A stretch of 10,541 nt of DNA from Actinomycetota bacterium (GCA_003486285.1 DNGH01000090.1:1-10541), one strand, 5' to 3'. Shown: positions 1 to 7,020, counted from the stretch's first letter. Notes: generated from the sequence alone by a model not told the origin. Numbers and translations are program-made.

Positions 1-529
1 AGACGACGCCATAGAGCATGAACGTGAAGTCGATGCCGCGGTCGTCGATCAGGTTGCCCCATTCGCCGCCGAGCTTCATCCAGGCGAGGGCGCCGAACCC
101 GAACCCGGCCACGGCGACCCCGGTGATCATCCCCTTGCGGTCCGGGAACCAGCGCATCCCGACCGCGATCGGAACCACATAGGCGAGCCCGATGCCGGCG
201 CCGCCGATCACGCCGACGCCGAGGAGCACGATCCAGAAGTTGGTGCCGCCATCGAGTCCGGCGATCAGGTAACCCGCACCGAGGGTGAGGCCGCCGGCCA
301 CGGCGAGACGGCGCGGTCCCCAGGTCGCGAGACGCCGACCCGCCAGCACCATGATCAGGGCGAAGGTGCCCAGGCCCACCGAGAACACGATCTGAGTCTC
401 GGTCTTGCTCCATCCCGCCTCGTCGGTGAGGGTCGGTGTGAATACGGACCACGCATAGATCGCGCCGAGGCACAACTGGATGAGTACGGCGCCGACCACC
501 ACGGTCCAACGCCTGGTCGCTGCGGGCAT
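1..529 (-). CDS. MFS transporter, OFA (oxalate/formate antiporter-like) family, 5' part only
   Basis: The first 176 codons of a major facilitator transporter are visible; the rest lies beyond the left edge. The translation starts MPAATRRWTVVVGAVLIQL and shows about five hydrophobic helices. Family marks of OFA/OxlT-type carriers are the first helix containing GAIYAWSVF and the cytoplasmic loop WFPDRKGM followed by a glycine-rich helix (GVAVAGFGFGA). The ATG at 529 is chosen because it begins directly at the first predicted helix and has a purine-rich GGGGAG Shine-Dalgarno element 5 bases upstream. The family moves small mono- or dicarboxylates by exchange or symport across the inner membrane; the substrate cannot be told from this fragment. 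Family assignment is strong, substrate unassigned. Confidence 0.88.
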   Translation of the reverse strand, partial: MPAATRRWTVVVGAVLIQLCLGAIYAWSVFTPTLTDEAGWSKTETQIVFSVGLGTFALIMVLAGRRLATWGPRRLAVAGGLTLGAGYLIAGLDGGTNFWIVLLGVGVIGGAGIGLAYVVPIAVGMRWFPDRKGMITGVAVAGFGFGALAWMKLGGEWGNLIDDRGIDFTFMLYGVV

Positions 530-561
530 GGCTCTCCCCAGATCGGGTACGGACTGGGGCG

Positions 562-567
562 ACCGTA
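562..567 (-). promoter_or_regulatory. possible -10 element of the OFA transporter gene
   Basis: On the minus strand TACGGT fits the TANNNT -10 pattern and would give a leader of roughly 25 bases that includes the GGGGAG ribosome site before the ATG at 529. No clear -35 is visible. The rest of 530-692 (163 bases) is GC-rich and I see no gene in it. Confidence 0.3.
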
Positions 568-692
568 TCAACCGGATCCCGGGCCGAGCCAGGGCCGATG
601 GGCCGAAACGGACCCGCAAAAGGGCCACCCTCGGCGCGAGGAGGCTCGGCCGGGCACGGCCCCCGGGCGCAGCAGAGCGATGCGAACCTAGA

Positions 693-1097
693 TCACCGGA
701 TGCCGGTGTCGTAGGCGAAGTCGAGGCCCGTCACGGGGGTGGCACCGACGACGACCTCCTGCTCCGGTGCCGTGCCCATCAGTCCTTCCACAGGTTGTGG
801 GAGGAGTGTGTACGTTCCCGCAGCCAAGTCGACCCTGAAGGTCCCGTCGGCTTCACTGCGGGGCTCGGCGATCACGACACCGGCGGAGTTGCGCACCAGG
901 ATCACTGCACCCTCGACGGCGCGATCGGCGCACGCCGGATCGGGCGGGATGCTTTCGACCGGGCACATCGGTCCGGCATGCAGGTAGCCGCTCACCGTAA
1001 CCTTCGGGGTGGGCTCGCCACCGCAGGCGCCAAGGCCGATCAGTAGCACGACGGCAAGGACGAAGCCCACCGGATGCCGCGCGCGGAGCAGACTCAC
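693..1097 (-). CDS. secreted lipoprotein with carboxypeptidase-regulatory-like (prealbumin-like) domain
   Basis: A 134-residue protein. Residues 1-24 form a lipoprotein signal peptide (Arg/His n-region, hydrophobic VLAVVLLIGLGA) ending in a lipobox with Cys25 as the lipidation site. The mature part has the pattern GPMCPVE...DPACADR (Cys45 and Cys56) followed by VEGAVILVRNSAG, then SEADGTFRVDLAAGTYTL, which is the core strand-turn signature of CarboxypepD_reg-like beta-sandwich domains. Such domains are usually non-enzymatic binding or structural modules; no ligand can be named. Two consecutive GTG codons (1100 and 1097) could start it. I favour 1097 because TACTCT ends 6 bases before it, the leaderless layout seen elsewhere in this window, and no Shine-Dalgarno is present. 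The gene is divergent from the flippase-like gene. Confidence 0.82.
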   Translation of the reverse strand: MSLLRARHPVGFVLAVVLLIGLGACGGEPTPKVTVSGYLHAGPMCPVESIPPDPACADRAVEGAVILVRNSAGVVIAEPRSEADGTFRVDLAAGTYTLLPQPVEGLMGTAPEQEVVVGATPVTGLDFAYDTGIR

Positions 1098-1103
1098 CAC
1101 CCG

Positions 1104-1109
1104 AGAGTA
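1104..1109 (-). promoter_or_regulatory. putative -10 of the lipoprotein gene (leaderless)
   Basis: TACTCT on the minus strand (TANNNT), 6 bases before the GTG at 1097. No convincing -35 is visible. It forms half of a divergent promoter pair with the element at 1155-1160. Confidence 0.5.
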
Positions 1110-1154
1110 GGCCGCTTCCTGGCCGAGTACGCCTAGCGGTCAGCGGCTGATTCA

Positions 1155-1160
1155 TACACT
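1155..1160 (+). promoter_or_regulatory. putative -10 of the flippase-methyltransferase operon (leaderless)
   Basis: TACACT followed by 7 bases and the ATG at 1168. No Shine-Dalgarno lies in the gap, so the transcript probably begins at or next to the start codon. The -35 region is not recognisable. Confidence 0.55.
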
Positions 1161-1167
1161 CCCGCTG

Positions 1168-2208
1168 ATGTCCGACTCGCCAGCAATCGAGGCCGCTTCT
1201 CGGCCGTCCCGCACCCGGCGGGTCGTGATCGGCATCATCACTGCGGCGCTGATCGCCCTTGCCTTCTTTGGTCTGATGCCCGCACTCGCCGATTACGACG
1301 AAGTGTGGCGGGCGATCCAGAAGATCCCGATCGCGGCCATCGTCGGCCTGGTCGTCGTCGGTGTCACCAGCCAACTGATCGGGGCACTGCCGACGATGGT
1401 GGTGATACCCGGCCTGCATCTGGGACGAGCCCTGTACTGGCGACTCGTCTCCTCCGCCGCGGCCAACACCATCCCCGGGGGAGGTGCCGTCGGGGTCGGC
1501 CTCACCTACGTGATGCTGGGGAGGTGGGGTCACAGCGCGGCCGAGATCGGGGCGTCAGTCGTCCTCACCGGGGTGTGGAACAACCTTGCCCGGATGCTGC
1601 TGCCCGCGGTGGCGTTGCTGGCAGCCTGGTTCACCGACGTCGAGATGGCGAGCCTGGCAGAGGGCACGCTGATCGGAGTGGTCGCCCTGCTGAGCAGCGC
1701 CGCGGCGATCGTCATCGTGCTTCGCTCCAGCCTCAAGTACCGGGTGCTGAAGCCGATCGACCGGATAATCGCCTGGGTGCGGCGGATCATGCACAAGCCC
1801 GTCCATCCCGCCGACTCACCCTCCGCCCGCTTCCTGGCGGTCATCGGCGACGCCGTCGGGACCCGGTGGGTGCGGTTGATGCTTGCCACCCTGGCCTACC
1901 ACCTCTCTCTCTATGCATGCCTCCAAGTGGCCCTCCGCGCCGTGGGGGTCACTAGTGCCGATGTCCATTGGGTCGAAGTGCTTGCCGCGTTCTCCCTGGT
2001 CAGGCTCATCTCCACCATCCCCCTGACCCCGGGATCGCTCGGGGTCACCGAGGTCGGGCTGACCGGGCTGCTCACCGTCGGGTTCGACGCGGAGCACTCC
2101 GCCCTGGTGGCGGCGGGCGTCCTGGTCTTCCGGTTCGTCACCTACGCTGTGCCCACGGTCGCAGGTGCCATCGCGGCGATCGCGTGGAGCCGATCGAGAG
2201 CGAAGTGA
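1168..2208 (+). CDS. flippase-like integral membrane protein, LPG-synthase-TM (UPF0104) family
   Basis: A 346-residue polytopic membrane protein. A charged cytoplasmic tail (residues 1-18) precedes helix 1 (about 19-40) and helix 2 (about 54-80). The family marks are NTIPGGGAVGVGLTY at 100-114 and PLTPGSLGVTE at 285-295, the P-x-x-P-G-x-x-G-x-x-E motif of the lysylphosphatidylglycerol synthase transmembrane / AglD-like family. The C-terminal aminoacyl-transferase domain of MprF is absent, so this is the stand-alone flippase-like form thought to handle lipids or polyprenyl-linked sugars in the cytoplasmic membrane. Length (about 300-350 residues) is normal for the stand-alone family. A basic loop around residues 190-215 separates the two membrane halves. 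It is the first gene of an operon; its stop lies 2 bases before the next ATG, implying coupled translation. Family assignment is firm, substrate unknown. Confidence 0.88.
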   Translation: MSDSPAIEAASRPSRTRRVVIGIITAALIALAFFGLMPALADYDEVWRAIQKIPIAAIVGLVVVGVTSQLIGALPTMVVIPGLHLGRALYWRLVSSAAANTIPGGGAVGVGLTYVMLGRWGHSAAEIGASVVLTGVWNNLARMLLPAVALLAAWFTDVEMASLAEGTLIGVVALLSSAAAIVIVLRSSLKYRVLKPIDRIIAWVRRIMHKPVHPADSPSARFLAVIGDAVGTRWVRLMLATLAYHLSLYACLQVALRAVGVTSADVHWVEVLAAFSLVRLISTIPLTPGSLGVTEVGLTGLLTVGFDAEHSALVAAGVLVFRFVTYAVPTVAGAIAAIAWSRSRAK

Positions 2209-2210
2209 GA

Positions 2211-3008
2211 ATGCGACCGGGACGCTGGGGGACCTACCCCCCTGAGCACTTCGAAGACGCCGTCTGCTTCCTTTGCCACCTCCCCGGCAAGAAGCGCTGG
2301 CAGCTGGACCAGTTCGCCCTGGTCGACTGCCCGCAGTGCGGACAGGCCTTCATGAGCCCCCGTCTCAACCACGAGGGGCGGCTCAACCTGTACGGCGCTC
2401 GTGCCTACTTCGACTCCGGGGTGTACAAGACCGCCGGGGCCAAGGGTCTGCAGCGCACCTGGGCGGAGGGGCGCCTCGACCTGATCGATGCGGCCGTCGG
2501 CAACGGGCGGCGGCACAGCCTCTACGAGGTGGGGTGCGCCTACGGAATGTTCCTCGAAGCCGCCAAGGCGCGCGGATACGCCGTCGCCGGCCTCGAGTTC
2601 TCCCCCGTGGCCGCCGGGGTCGCCTCGGAACGCCTCGGCACCACGGTGCACGTGGGCGAGGTGATGGATCTGCCACCGGCCGACCACGATGTCGTCGCCT
2701 TCTGGGACACTATCGAGCACGTCCCGGATCCGCACGCCTTCATGGTGGCGGCGGCGGCCCTGATTCGGCCCGGTGGGATCGTCGCCCTCTCCTGCCCGCA
2801 GTTCGATTCGCTTCCCGCGCGTCTGCTCCGCACTCGCTGGTGGACCCTGAAGCCGCACAAGCACATCTGGCACTTCACCCGGAAGGACCTGCGCCGCCTC
2901 CTCGCCGACGTCGGCCTGGAGGAGGTCCGCATGGTGAGCAACCCGCTCCGCGCCGGGAACCGCTGGCGACTCGACAGCCTGGTGCTGCTGGCGCGCAAGC
3001 CGGGATAG
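2211..3008 (+). CDS. class I SAM-dependent methyltransferase with N-terminal zinc-binding motif
   Basis: A 265-residue methyltransferase of the Methyltransf_23 type. The N-terminus carries C19-x2-C22 and C40-x2-C43, a likely structural zinc site. The Rossmann SAM-binding motif I is YEVGCAYGMFLE (105-116); Glu129 at the end of the next strand should bind the ribose hydroxyls. The motif FWDTIEHVPDP (164-174) and the turn LIRPGGIVAL are typical post-I and post-II elements. The C-terminal part has the aromatic/basic segment WWTLKPHKHIWHFT. The ATG at 2211 is chosen; an in-frame GTG at 2205, overlapping the stop of the flippase gene, is an alternative that adds two residues. Proteins of this architecture often methylate sugars or lipid-linked glycans in envelope polysaccharide loci, and coupling to a flippase-like gene supports that, but the substrate is inferred only. 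Confidence 0.88.
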   Translation: MRPGRWGTYPPEHFEDAVCFLCHLPGKKRWQLDQFALVDCPQCGQAFMSPRLNHEGRLNLYGARAYFDSGVYKTAGAKGLQRTWAEGRLDLIDAAVGNGRRHSLYEVGCAYGMFLEAAKARGYAVAGLEFSPVAAGVASERLGTTVHVGEVMDLPPADHDVVAFWDTIEHVPDPHAFMVAAAALIRPGGIVALSCPQFDSLPARLLRTRWWTLKPHKHIWHFTRKDLRRLLADVGLEEVRMVSNPLRAGNRWRLDSLVLLARKPG

Positions 3009-3010
3009 AG

Positions 3011-3024
3011 CCTTGAGCCTTGAG
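3011..3024 (+). repeat. two tandem copies of CCTTGAG
   Basis: A perfect 7-base tandem duplication in the 64-base gap between the methyltransferase and the PGPGW gene. No function is evident; it includes the TTG at 3013 that could serve as an upstream start for the PGPGW gene. Confidence 0.5.
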
Positions 3025-3072
3025 CTTCGCAGTCACCCGGAACCGTGCAGCCACATTTCGAGTCGAAGGAGC

Positions 3073-3369
3073 ATGGCCATCGCCGTACCCGAGTCCAGTG
3101 ACGCACCAGCGCCCCCGAAGCCGGTGGTGCGTCGCCACGCCCGCAGGGTGTCGGTGGCGATGGCGGGTGGATCGACGGTGGCAGTCGGCGTGCTCCTGAT
3201 CCCCCTTCCCGGCCCGGGAACCCTGATCATCCTCGCCGGCCTCTCCATCCTGGGGAGGGAGTTCCCGATGGCGCGCCGCGCCGCCGACAAGGGCAAGGGA
3301 TGGGTCGGAGCCGCCGTCGGCGGCGCCCGACGCGGCGCGGGACGCGTCGGAGATCGCTTCCGCCGCTGA
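3073..3369 (+). CDS. small PGPGW-family membrane protein
   Basis: A 98-residue protein: a proline-rich cytoplasmic N-terminus, the basic stretch RRHARR (20-25), then a hydrophobic hairpin with VGVLLIPLPGPGTLIILAG at about 38-56, followed by LSILGREFPMARR and a Gly/Arg-rich tail. The PGPG turn between two hydrophobic segments is the mark of the putative transmembrane PGPGW family, whose function is not known to me. The usual tryptophan after PGPG is replaced by threonine here. The start is uncertain: the ATG at 3073 has AAGGAG only one base upstream, too close for normal initiation; an in-frame TTG at 3013 would add 20 residues, and GTG codons at 3124 and 3127 are also possible. It may be co-transcribed with the methyltransferase (64-base gap). 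It ends 3 bases from the stop of the convergent MFS gene. Confidence 0.75.
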   Translation: MAIAVPESSDAPAPPKPVVRRHARRVSVAMAGGSTVAVGVLLIPLPGPGTLIILAGLSILGREFPMARRAADKGKGWVGAAVGGARRGAGRVGDRFRR

Positions 3370-3372
3370 ATC

Positions 3373-4497
3373 TCAGGTTGGCCGCGGGGCGCTGCGGTCG
3401 GTCCGGTACGTCTCGACGCCCGCCACCATCGCGGTCGACACACCCAACCCGGCCCCGGCGCAGAGCCCGAGGATGAGGAAGGCGTCGTTGCCCACCAGCA
3501 CGCCGCCCACGGCAGGCCCAATGGCGCGCCCTACCGCCATCAGCGACTGGGCGTCACCGACGCGCTCCTCGCGCACGAACGACCACGCCGCCACCGCATC
3601 GAGCACTCCGGGGACCGCCATCCAGAACCCGTAGCCCCAGGTGGTCATCGCCACGTAGAAGACCACCGGGTTCGGCAGCACCACCAGGGCCGCGGCCGAG
3701 AGGGCGGTGAGGCCGATCCAGGGCCAGGATCGCCGGCGGCGGCCCGGGGTGCGCGCCGCCACCAGACCCGACAGCGAGTGGAGGCTGAATCCGAGGGAGA
3801 GGCCCAGGCCGCTCATTCCGATCTCGTCCTGGGCGAGGGCGCCCACGAAGACGAAGAGCGCGGCGCCGGCCATCGTCATGATCGCCAGGGCGAACAGCAG
3901 CACCCGGTTGGAGCGTGACGGGCTCATCGGATCCCGCGCCGATCGCACCGCGTCACCGAACGAGATCGGGACGAAGACGGCCAGCAGCGGCGACACCGCC
4001 AGCACCCAGTAGAGGGCGCGATCACCGCCGCTCTCTGCCATCCAGACCAGGAGCGGGGCGGACACGAGTGCCGTGATCGGGCCGATTGCGGCGACGTCAC
4101 GCATCGATCCCGGATGTCGCATCGCGTCGGCCCAGGCGAGCCAGGTCAGCACCCCCGCCGCACCACCGGCGGCGAAGCGCAGGCCGAGCAGCATCGGCAG
4201 GTCCGAGGTCAGGGCGCTGCCGGCATCGAACACCACCATCGCAAGCAGGGCCATCACCAGCTTCGTGCGGGTGGGGCGCCACCACCTACCCGCCAGAAAC
4301 GCCACCAGGCCGAAGCCCGATACCTGGAAGGTGGAGATGAACCCTGCCGAACCCAATGCCACGCCATAGCGATCGGCGACCTCCGGGATGAGAAACGGGG
4401 TGGCCGAGAACATGAACGAGACCACTGCGGCACCCGCCAGCACCGCCAGCGGAGCGTGACGGCGCGGGGTGAGCAGGGCGCGGATCGGGGCGAACAT
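3373..4497 (-). CDS. MFS transporter, sugar-phosphate/drug-type, substrate unknown
   Basis: A 374-residue, roughly 12-helix major facilitator protein. Evidence is the alternating hydrophobic segments, the first helix VLAGAAVVSFMFSATPFLIP, the motif-A-like loop AGRWWRPTRTKLVM after helix 2, GLRFAAGGAAGVLTWLAWAD around helix 4, a central loop with RSARDPMSPSRSN dividing the two six-helix halves, and VGDAQSLMAVGRAIGPAVGG near helix 11. Length is slightly short but normal for the superfamily. The ATG at 4497 is supported by a TAGACT -10 element ending 9 bases upstream and no in-frame start before it. The gene stands alone and converges on the PGPGW gene. Operator-like inverted repeats overlap its promoter, suggesting a local repressor, although no regulator gene is adjacent. 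Whether it exports drugs or metabolites cannot be decided. Confidence 0.85.
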   Translation of the reverse strand: MFAPIRALLTPRRHAPLAVLAGAAVVSFMFSATPFLIPEVADRYGVALGSAGFISTFQVSGFGLVAFLAGRWWRPTRTKLVMALLAMVVFDAGSALTSDLPMLLGLRFAAGGAAGVLTWLAWADAMRHPGSMRDVAAIGPITALVSAPLLVWMAESGGDRALYWVLAVSPLLAVFVPISFGDAVRSARDPMSPSRSNRVLLFALAIMTMAGAALFVFVGALAQDEIGMSGLGLSLGFSLHSLSGLVAARTPGRRRRSWPWIGLTALSAAALVVLPNPVVFYVAMTTWGYGFWMAVPGVLDAVAAWSFVREERVGDAQSLMAVGRAIGPAVGGVLVGNDAFLILGLCAGAGLGVSTAMVAGVETYRTDRSAPRPT

Positions 4498-4505
4498 CGA
4501 GTGTC

Positions 4506-4519
4506 GAGTCTATGGACTC
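4506..4519. promoter_or_regulatory. inverted repeat overlapping the MFS promoter (possible operator)
   Basis: GAGTC and GACTC flank a 4-base spacer. The minus-strand reading TAGACT (4512-4507) inside it matches a TANNNT -10 element 9 bases from the ATG at 4497. Binding of a dimeric repressor here would block transcription of the MFS gene; this is inferred from position only. Confidence 0.4.
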
Positions 4520-4552
4520 ACGAGTTGTCCGATCCCGGCGTCAATGCGGCGG

Positions 4553-4564
4553 CGACTCGAGTCG
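4553..4564. repeat. perfect 12-bp palindrome with GAGTC/GACTC half-sites
   Basis: CGACTCGAGTCG is a perfect palindrome. Its half-sites repeat the GACTC/GAGTC pentamers found at 4506-4519, about 47 bases nearer to the MFS start, so the two could be a pair of binding sites for the same protein. The remainder of 4498-4725 holds one imperfect hairpin (arms 4622-4626 and 4637-4641) and the strong hairpin at 4678-4701; I see no gene there. Confidence 0.4.
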
Positions 4565-4677
4565 AGCGCGATACGCCCCTACGGCGCGATCGACGATGCT
4601 TGCCGGGGCTTCACCGGTCGGCTCGCTGCGCCGCAGGCGAGTTGCGCCCAAGCGCGCCCCCGTCGCCCAGATAGACC

Positions 4678-4701
4678 GCTGCCCGCCGGGTGGCGGGCAG
4701 C
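4678..4701 (-). terminator. strong hairpin, likely terminator of the beta-propeller gene
   Basis: A perfect 10-bp stem (GCTGCCCGCC with GGCGGGCAGC) closes a 4-base loop. It begins 24 bases downstream of the minus-strand stop at 4726. On the minus strand the stem is followed by GGTCTATCT, which is only weakly T-rich, so it may act as an L-shaped (tail-less) GC-rich terminator as is common in high-GC actinomycetes, or as a 3'-end stabiliser. Confidence 0.6.
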
Positions 4702-4725
4702 AGCGTTCGTCGGTCAGGGGACGGG

Positions 4726-6942
4726 TCAGTTGAACCAGAGGGTCGCTTCCACTCCGAGGTCGGAGATCCGGTTGGCCTGCAGGGACCGGTAGGACAGGGT
4801 CCACAGGGTGTCGCCGATCACGATCGAGCGCATGATCTGGGGATCCTGGTTGGTCGAGTCGGGCCAGCAGAGCTCGACTCGTTCACTGTCTGCGATCTCG
4901 CCGAGTTCGATGCCGTAGGACTCCTCGACCCACGCCCGGGCCTCGTCGGCCGGGATCCGCTCGCAATAAGTGCTGGCATATCCGCCGATGTCGTCGGACT
5001 CACACACCAGGACCACCATGCCGGCGGCCTTGGTGTCGCCTGAGGTATCGACGATGCGGCAGTCGGTGGTGGGCGTCGCCCCCTCCTCACGATGGTGGCT
5101 GACCCGGCCGAACTCGCGCAGGCCATCGTCGGTCTTCAGCACCACTGCCCCGTAGAACTGCTCCTCCCACAGGTTCAGTGGCAACACGGCGACGTCCTCG
5201 GGCGCCCAGTACAGGAAGGCGAGATGATCCCACTCGACATCGGTATATCCGTCCTGCTTGGTCCACGAGCCCAACTCCCGCGGGTTGGCGGGATCGGACA
5301 CGTCGAACAGCGTTGCCTTGGCTCCGAGGACCCGGCCCTCGTCGTCGGCGTCCTGTCCGACACCGAGGAGCAACCCGTCGCCGAGCGGATGCAGGTAGGC
5401 CGAGTAGCCGGGGATCTTCAACTCGCCGGACACCGTGGGGTTCTCCGGATCGCGCAGGTCGAGCACGTACAGCGGGTCCACCTGGCGGAAGGTCACCACG
5501 TAGCCGGTCTCGCCGATGAAACGCACCGAGTAGATCCGCTCGCCGTCACCCATGTCGCCGACGGAACCCACCTCGGCGAGTTCGCCGTTGCGCTCGGTGA
5601 GCACCACGACCTGGGACACGGAGTCCTCACCACCCCACGGCGTGCCGGTGGTGGTGGCTACGCGGAGGAAGCCCTCGTGCTCGTCCATGGCGAACTGGTT
5701 GAGGAGATGCCCCTCCACCGATCCGCTGGCCAGGTACTGCGCCGGACCCTCCCCCGAGATGTCGAACTTGTGGATCGCGGTCTCGTAGGTCTGCTCCAGC
5801 GCCGGCATGTCGTTGGGGAACCGCTCCCAGGCGTCGTCGGGGATGTAGACGTTGGTCGAGACGTACAGCGCCTCGGTCGAGGCGTACACCGTCTGACCCT
5901 GGGCGATGACGCCGGTGCCGTTGCCCACATGGAGCGCACCGCCCAGGTCGAGGGTGGTCACCGAAAGGGTGTCGAACCCGGCGAACTCCTCGGGGCGATG
6001 CATCAGGGAGCAATCGACGAGCAGCCCGCTGGCGGTCTCACGACCCGCGGCGTCGTAGGTGGTGTACCCGGGAAGCCAGGTCTCGATCTTGGAGTCCTGG
6101 ATGATCCGGCGGTTGGCGTCGAGTGCGAAGTCTTCTGCACTCGCATTGGACGGATACACGAACGGAAGTTGGTGCGGGTACGAGGACACCACCATCCGCA
6201 CCGTGTCGCCGATCGCCCGGGCGCTGAGATAGCTGCCATCGAGGCGGACGGTCCGCACCACCTGCAGCGCGTCGGGGTCGGTCAGGTCGACTTCCTGGAC
6301 GATCGACACCGGCTCGCCCCAGCCGCCGGGGGCGATCCGGGCGGCATCGGTGGCGAACATCGGGATCGCCCACAGATCACCCTGGCTGAAGACGAAGGCC
6401 CGGTCGCCGCTGATGAAGAAGCGATGGCCCCAGCCGGACTCGAGCCGCACCTCGTCGCGCAGCACCGGCGTGTCACCCGTCACGTCGACGTAGCGCATCA
6501 CCCCGTCGAGGATCGAAACGATCCACTCGCCGTTGGTCTTGACGATGTCCGGTTCGTCCACCCCTGCCACCTGGACGTTGGTTCCCGAATAGCCGTTGCC
6601 ACCCTCGGTACCGGTGGGAACCGGGGCGCCGCCTGCGAGGGTGGTCGCGGTGTCGCGGCCGGCCCCGGCGTCGTCGCCTTCGGCGAAGGCCGGTCCGAAC
6701 CAGATCGGGCCGCCGCCGAGACCATAGGGACCGACCCGCTCCAGGGCCTCAGCCTTGAAGTGGGCGAGCACGGCGTCACAGGCATCGAAGGGGACCAGGC
6801 GCGCCGAGAAGGTGAGGTCGCGCGGATTGAAACCAGAGGCGAATCCCGAGACCCCTCCCGTCGTGCTGGTGGAACCCGAGTTGCCCGAACAGGCCGTCAG
6901 GGCCATGGCGAGCGCGGCGAGCAGAGCGAGTGAGCGGCGCAT
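4726..6942 (-). CDS. secreted beta-propeller lipoprotein, COG4880 type
   Basis: A 738-residue exported protein. It opens with a short signal peptide and lipobox (MRRSLALLAALAMALTAC, Cys18 lipidated), then a low-complexity Ser/Thr/Gly linker. An N-terminal helical piece carries CDAVLAHFKAEALERVGPYG (55-74). At 119-140 comes SGTNVQVAGVDEPDIVKTNG, the hallmark of the family described as C-terminal beta-propeller distantly related to WD-40. The rest consists of repeated beta-blade segments such as VLRDEVRLESGWGHRFFISG, GERIYSVRFIGETGYVVTF and DPLYVLDLRDPENPTVSGEL. No catalytic motif is evident and the biochemical role of the family is not established; it sits on the outer face of the membrane or in the envelope. 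The frame stays open for another 246 codons upstream, opposite the surE-like gene, but the signal peptide and strong AAGGGAGG ribosome site fix the start at 6942. Monocistronic, divergent from the surE-like gene. Confidence 0.9.
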   Translation of the reverse strand: MRRSLALLAALAMALTACSGNSGSTSTTGGVSGFASGFNPRDLTFSARLVPFDACDAVLAHFKAEALERVGPYGLGGGPIWFGPAFAEGDDAGAGRDTATTLAGGAPVPTGTEGGNGYSGTNVQVAGVDEPDIVKTNGEWIVSILDGVMRYVDVTGDTPVLRDEVRLESGWGHRFFISGDRAFVFSQGDLWAIPMFATDAARIAPGGWGEPVSIVQEVDLTDPDALQVVRTVRLDGSYLSARAIGDTVRMVVSSYPHQLPFVYPSNASAEDFALDANRRIIQDSKIETWLPGYTTYDAAGRETASGLLVDCSLMHRPEEFAGFDTLSVTTLDLGGALHVGNGTGVIAQGQTVYASTEALYVSTNVYIPDDAWERFPNDMPALEQTYETAIHKFDISGEGPAQYLASGSVEGHLLNQFAMDEHEGFLRVATTTGTPWGGEDSVSQVVVLTERNGELAEVGSVGDMGDGERIYSVRFIGETGYVVTFRQVDPLYVLDLRDPENPTVSGELKIPGYSAYLHPLGDGLLLGVGQDADDEGRVLGAKATLFDVSDPANPRELGSWTKQDGYTDVEWDHLAFLYWAPEDVAVLPLNLWEEQFYGAVVLKTDDGLREFGRVSHHREEGATPTTDCRIVDTSGDTKAAGMVVLVCESDDIGGYASTYCERIPADEARAWVEESYGIELGEIADSERVELCWPDSTNQDPQIMRSIVIGDTLWTLSYRSLQANRISDLGVEATLWFN

Positions 6943-6950
6943 GAGGAAGG

Positions 6951-6983
6951 AACCTCCCTTGGGATGTCGCCGCTGGGACGATA
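6951..6983 (-). promoter_or_regulatory. -10 element and Shine-Dalgarno of the beta-propeller gene
   Basis: Minus-strand TATCGT (6983-6978) is a TANNNT -10 candidate. AAGGGAGGTT (6960-6951) is a near-perfect anti-16S match placed 10 bases from GGAGG to the ATG at 6942. The leader of about 28 bases contrasts with the leaderless look of several neighbours and decides the start of this gene. Confidence 0.55.
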
Positions 6984-7007
6984 TCCGGACAGGGTTCGGT
7001 TCCCGGG

Positions 7008-7013
7008 TAGCGT
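7008..7013 (+). promoter_or_regulatory. putative -10 of the surE-like gene (leaderless)
   Basis: TAGCGT is followed by 7 bases and the ATG at 7021; the short gap (CACGGGA) has no full ribosome site. It shares the 78-base divergent intergenic region with the beta-propeller promoter. Confidence 0.5.
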
Positions 7014-7020
7014 CACGGGA

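Noticed and set aside
480..1046. 188-codon plus-strand open frame over the lipoprotein gene
   Set aside because: Arg/Gly-rich shadow composition, antisense to a protein with a clear signal peptide and lipobox, and no promoter or ribosome site.
1968..2210. Upstream in-frame extension of the methyltransferase
   Set aside because: It lies inside the flippase gene in another frame, and methyltransferase-like sequence with the CxxC motif begins just after 2211.
4541..4804. Small minus-strand open frame between the MFS and beta-propeller genes
   Set aside because: It spans the terminator hairpin and overlaps the end of the beta-propeller gene out of frame, with no ribosome site and no recognisable features.
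5092..6933. 613-codon plus-strand open frame inside the beta-propeller gene
   Set aside because: It is antisense to a protein with clear family signatures and reads as His/Gly/Val-rich low-complexity sequence; long antisense frames are expected in high-GC DNA with strong wobble bias.
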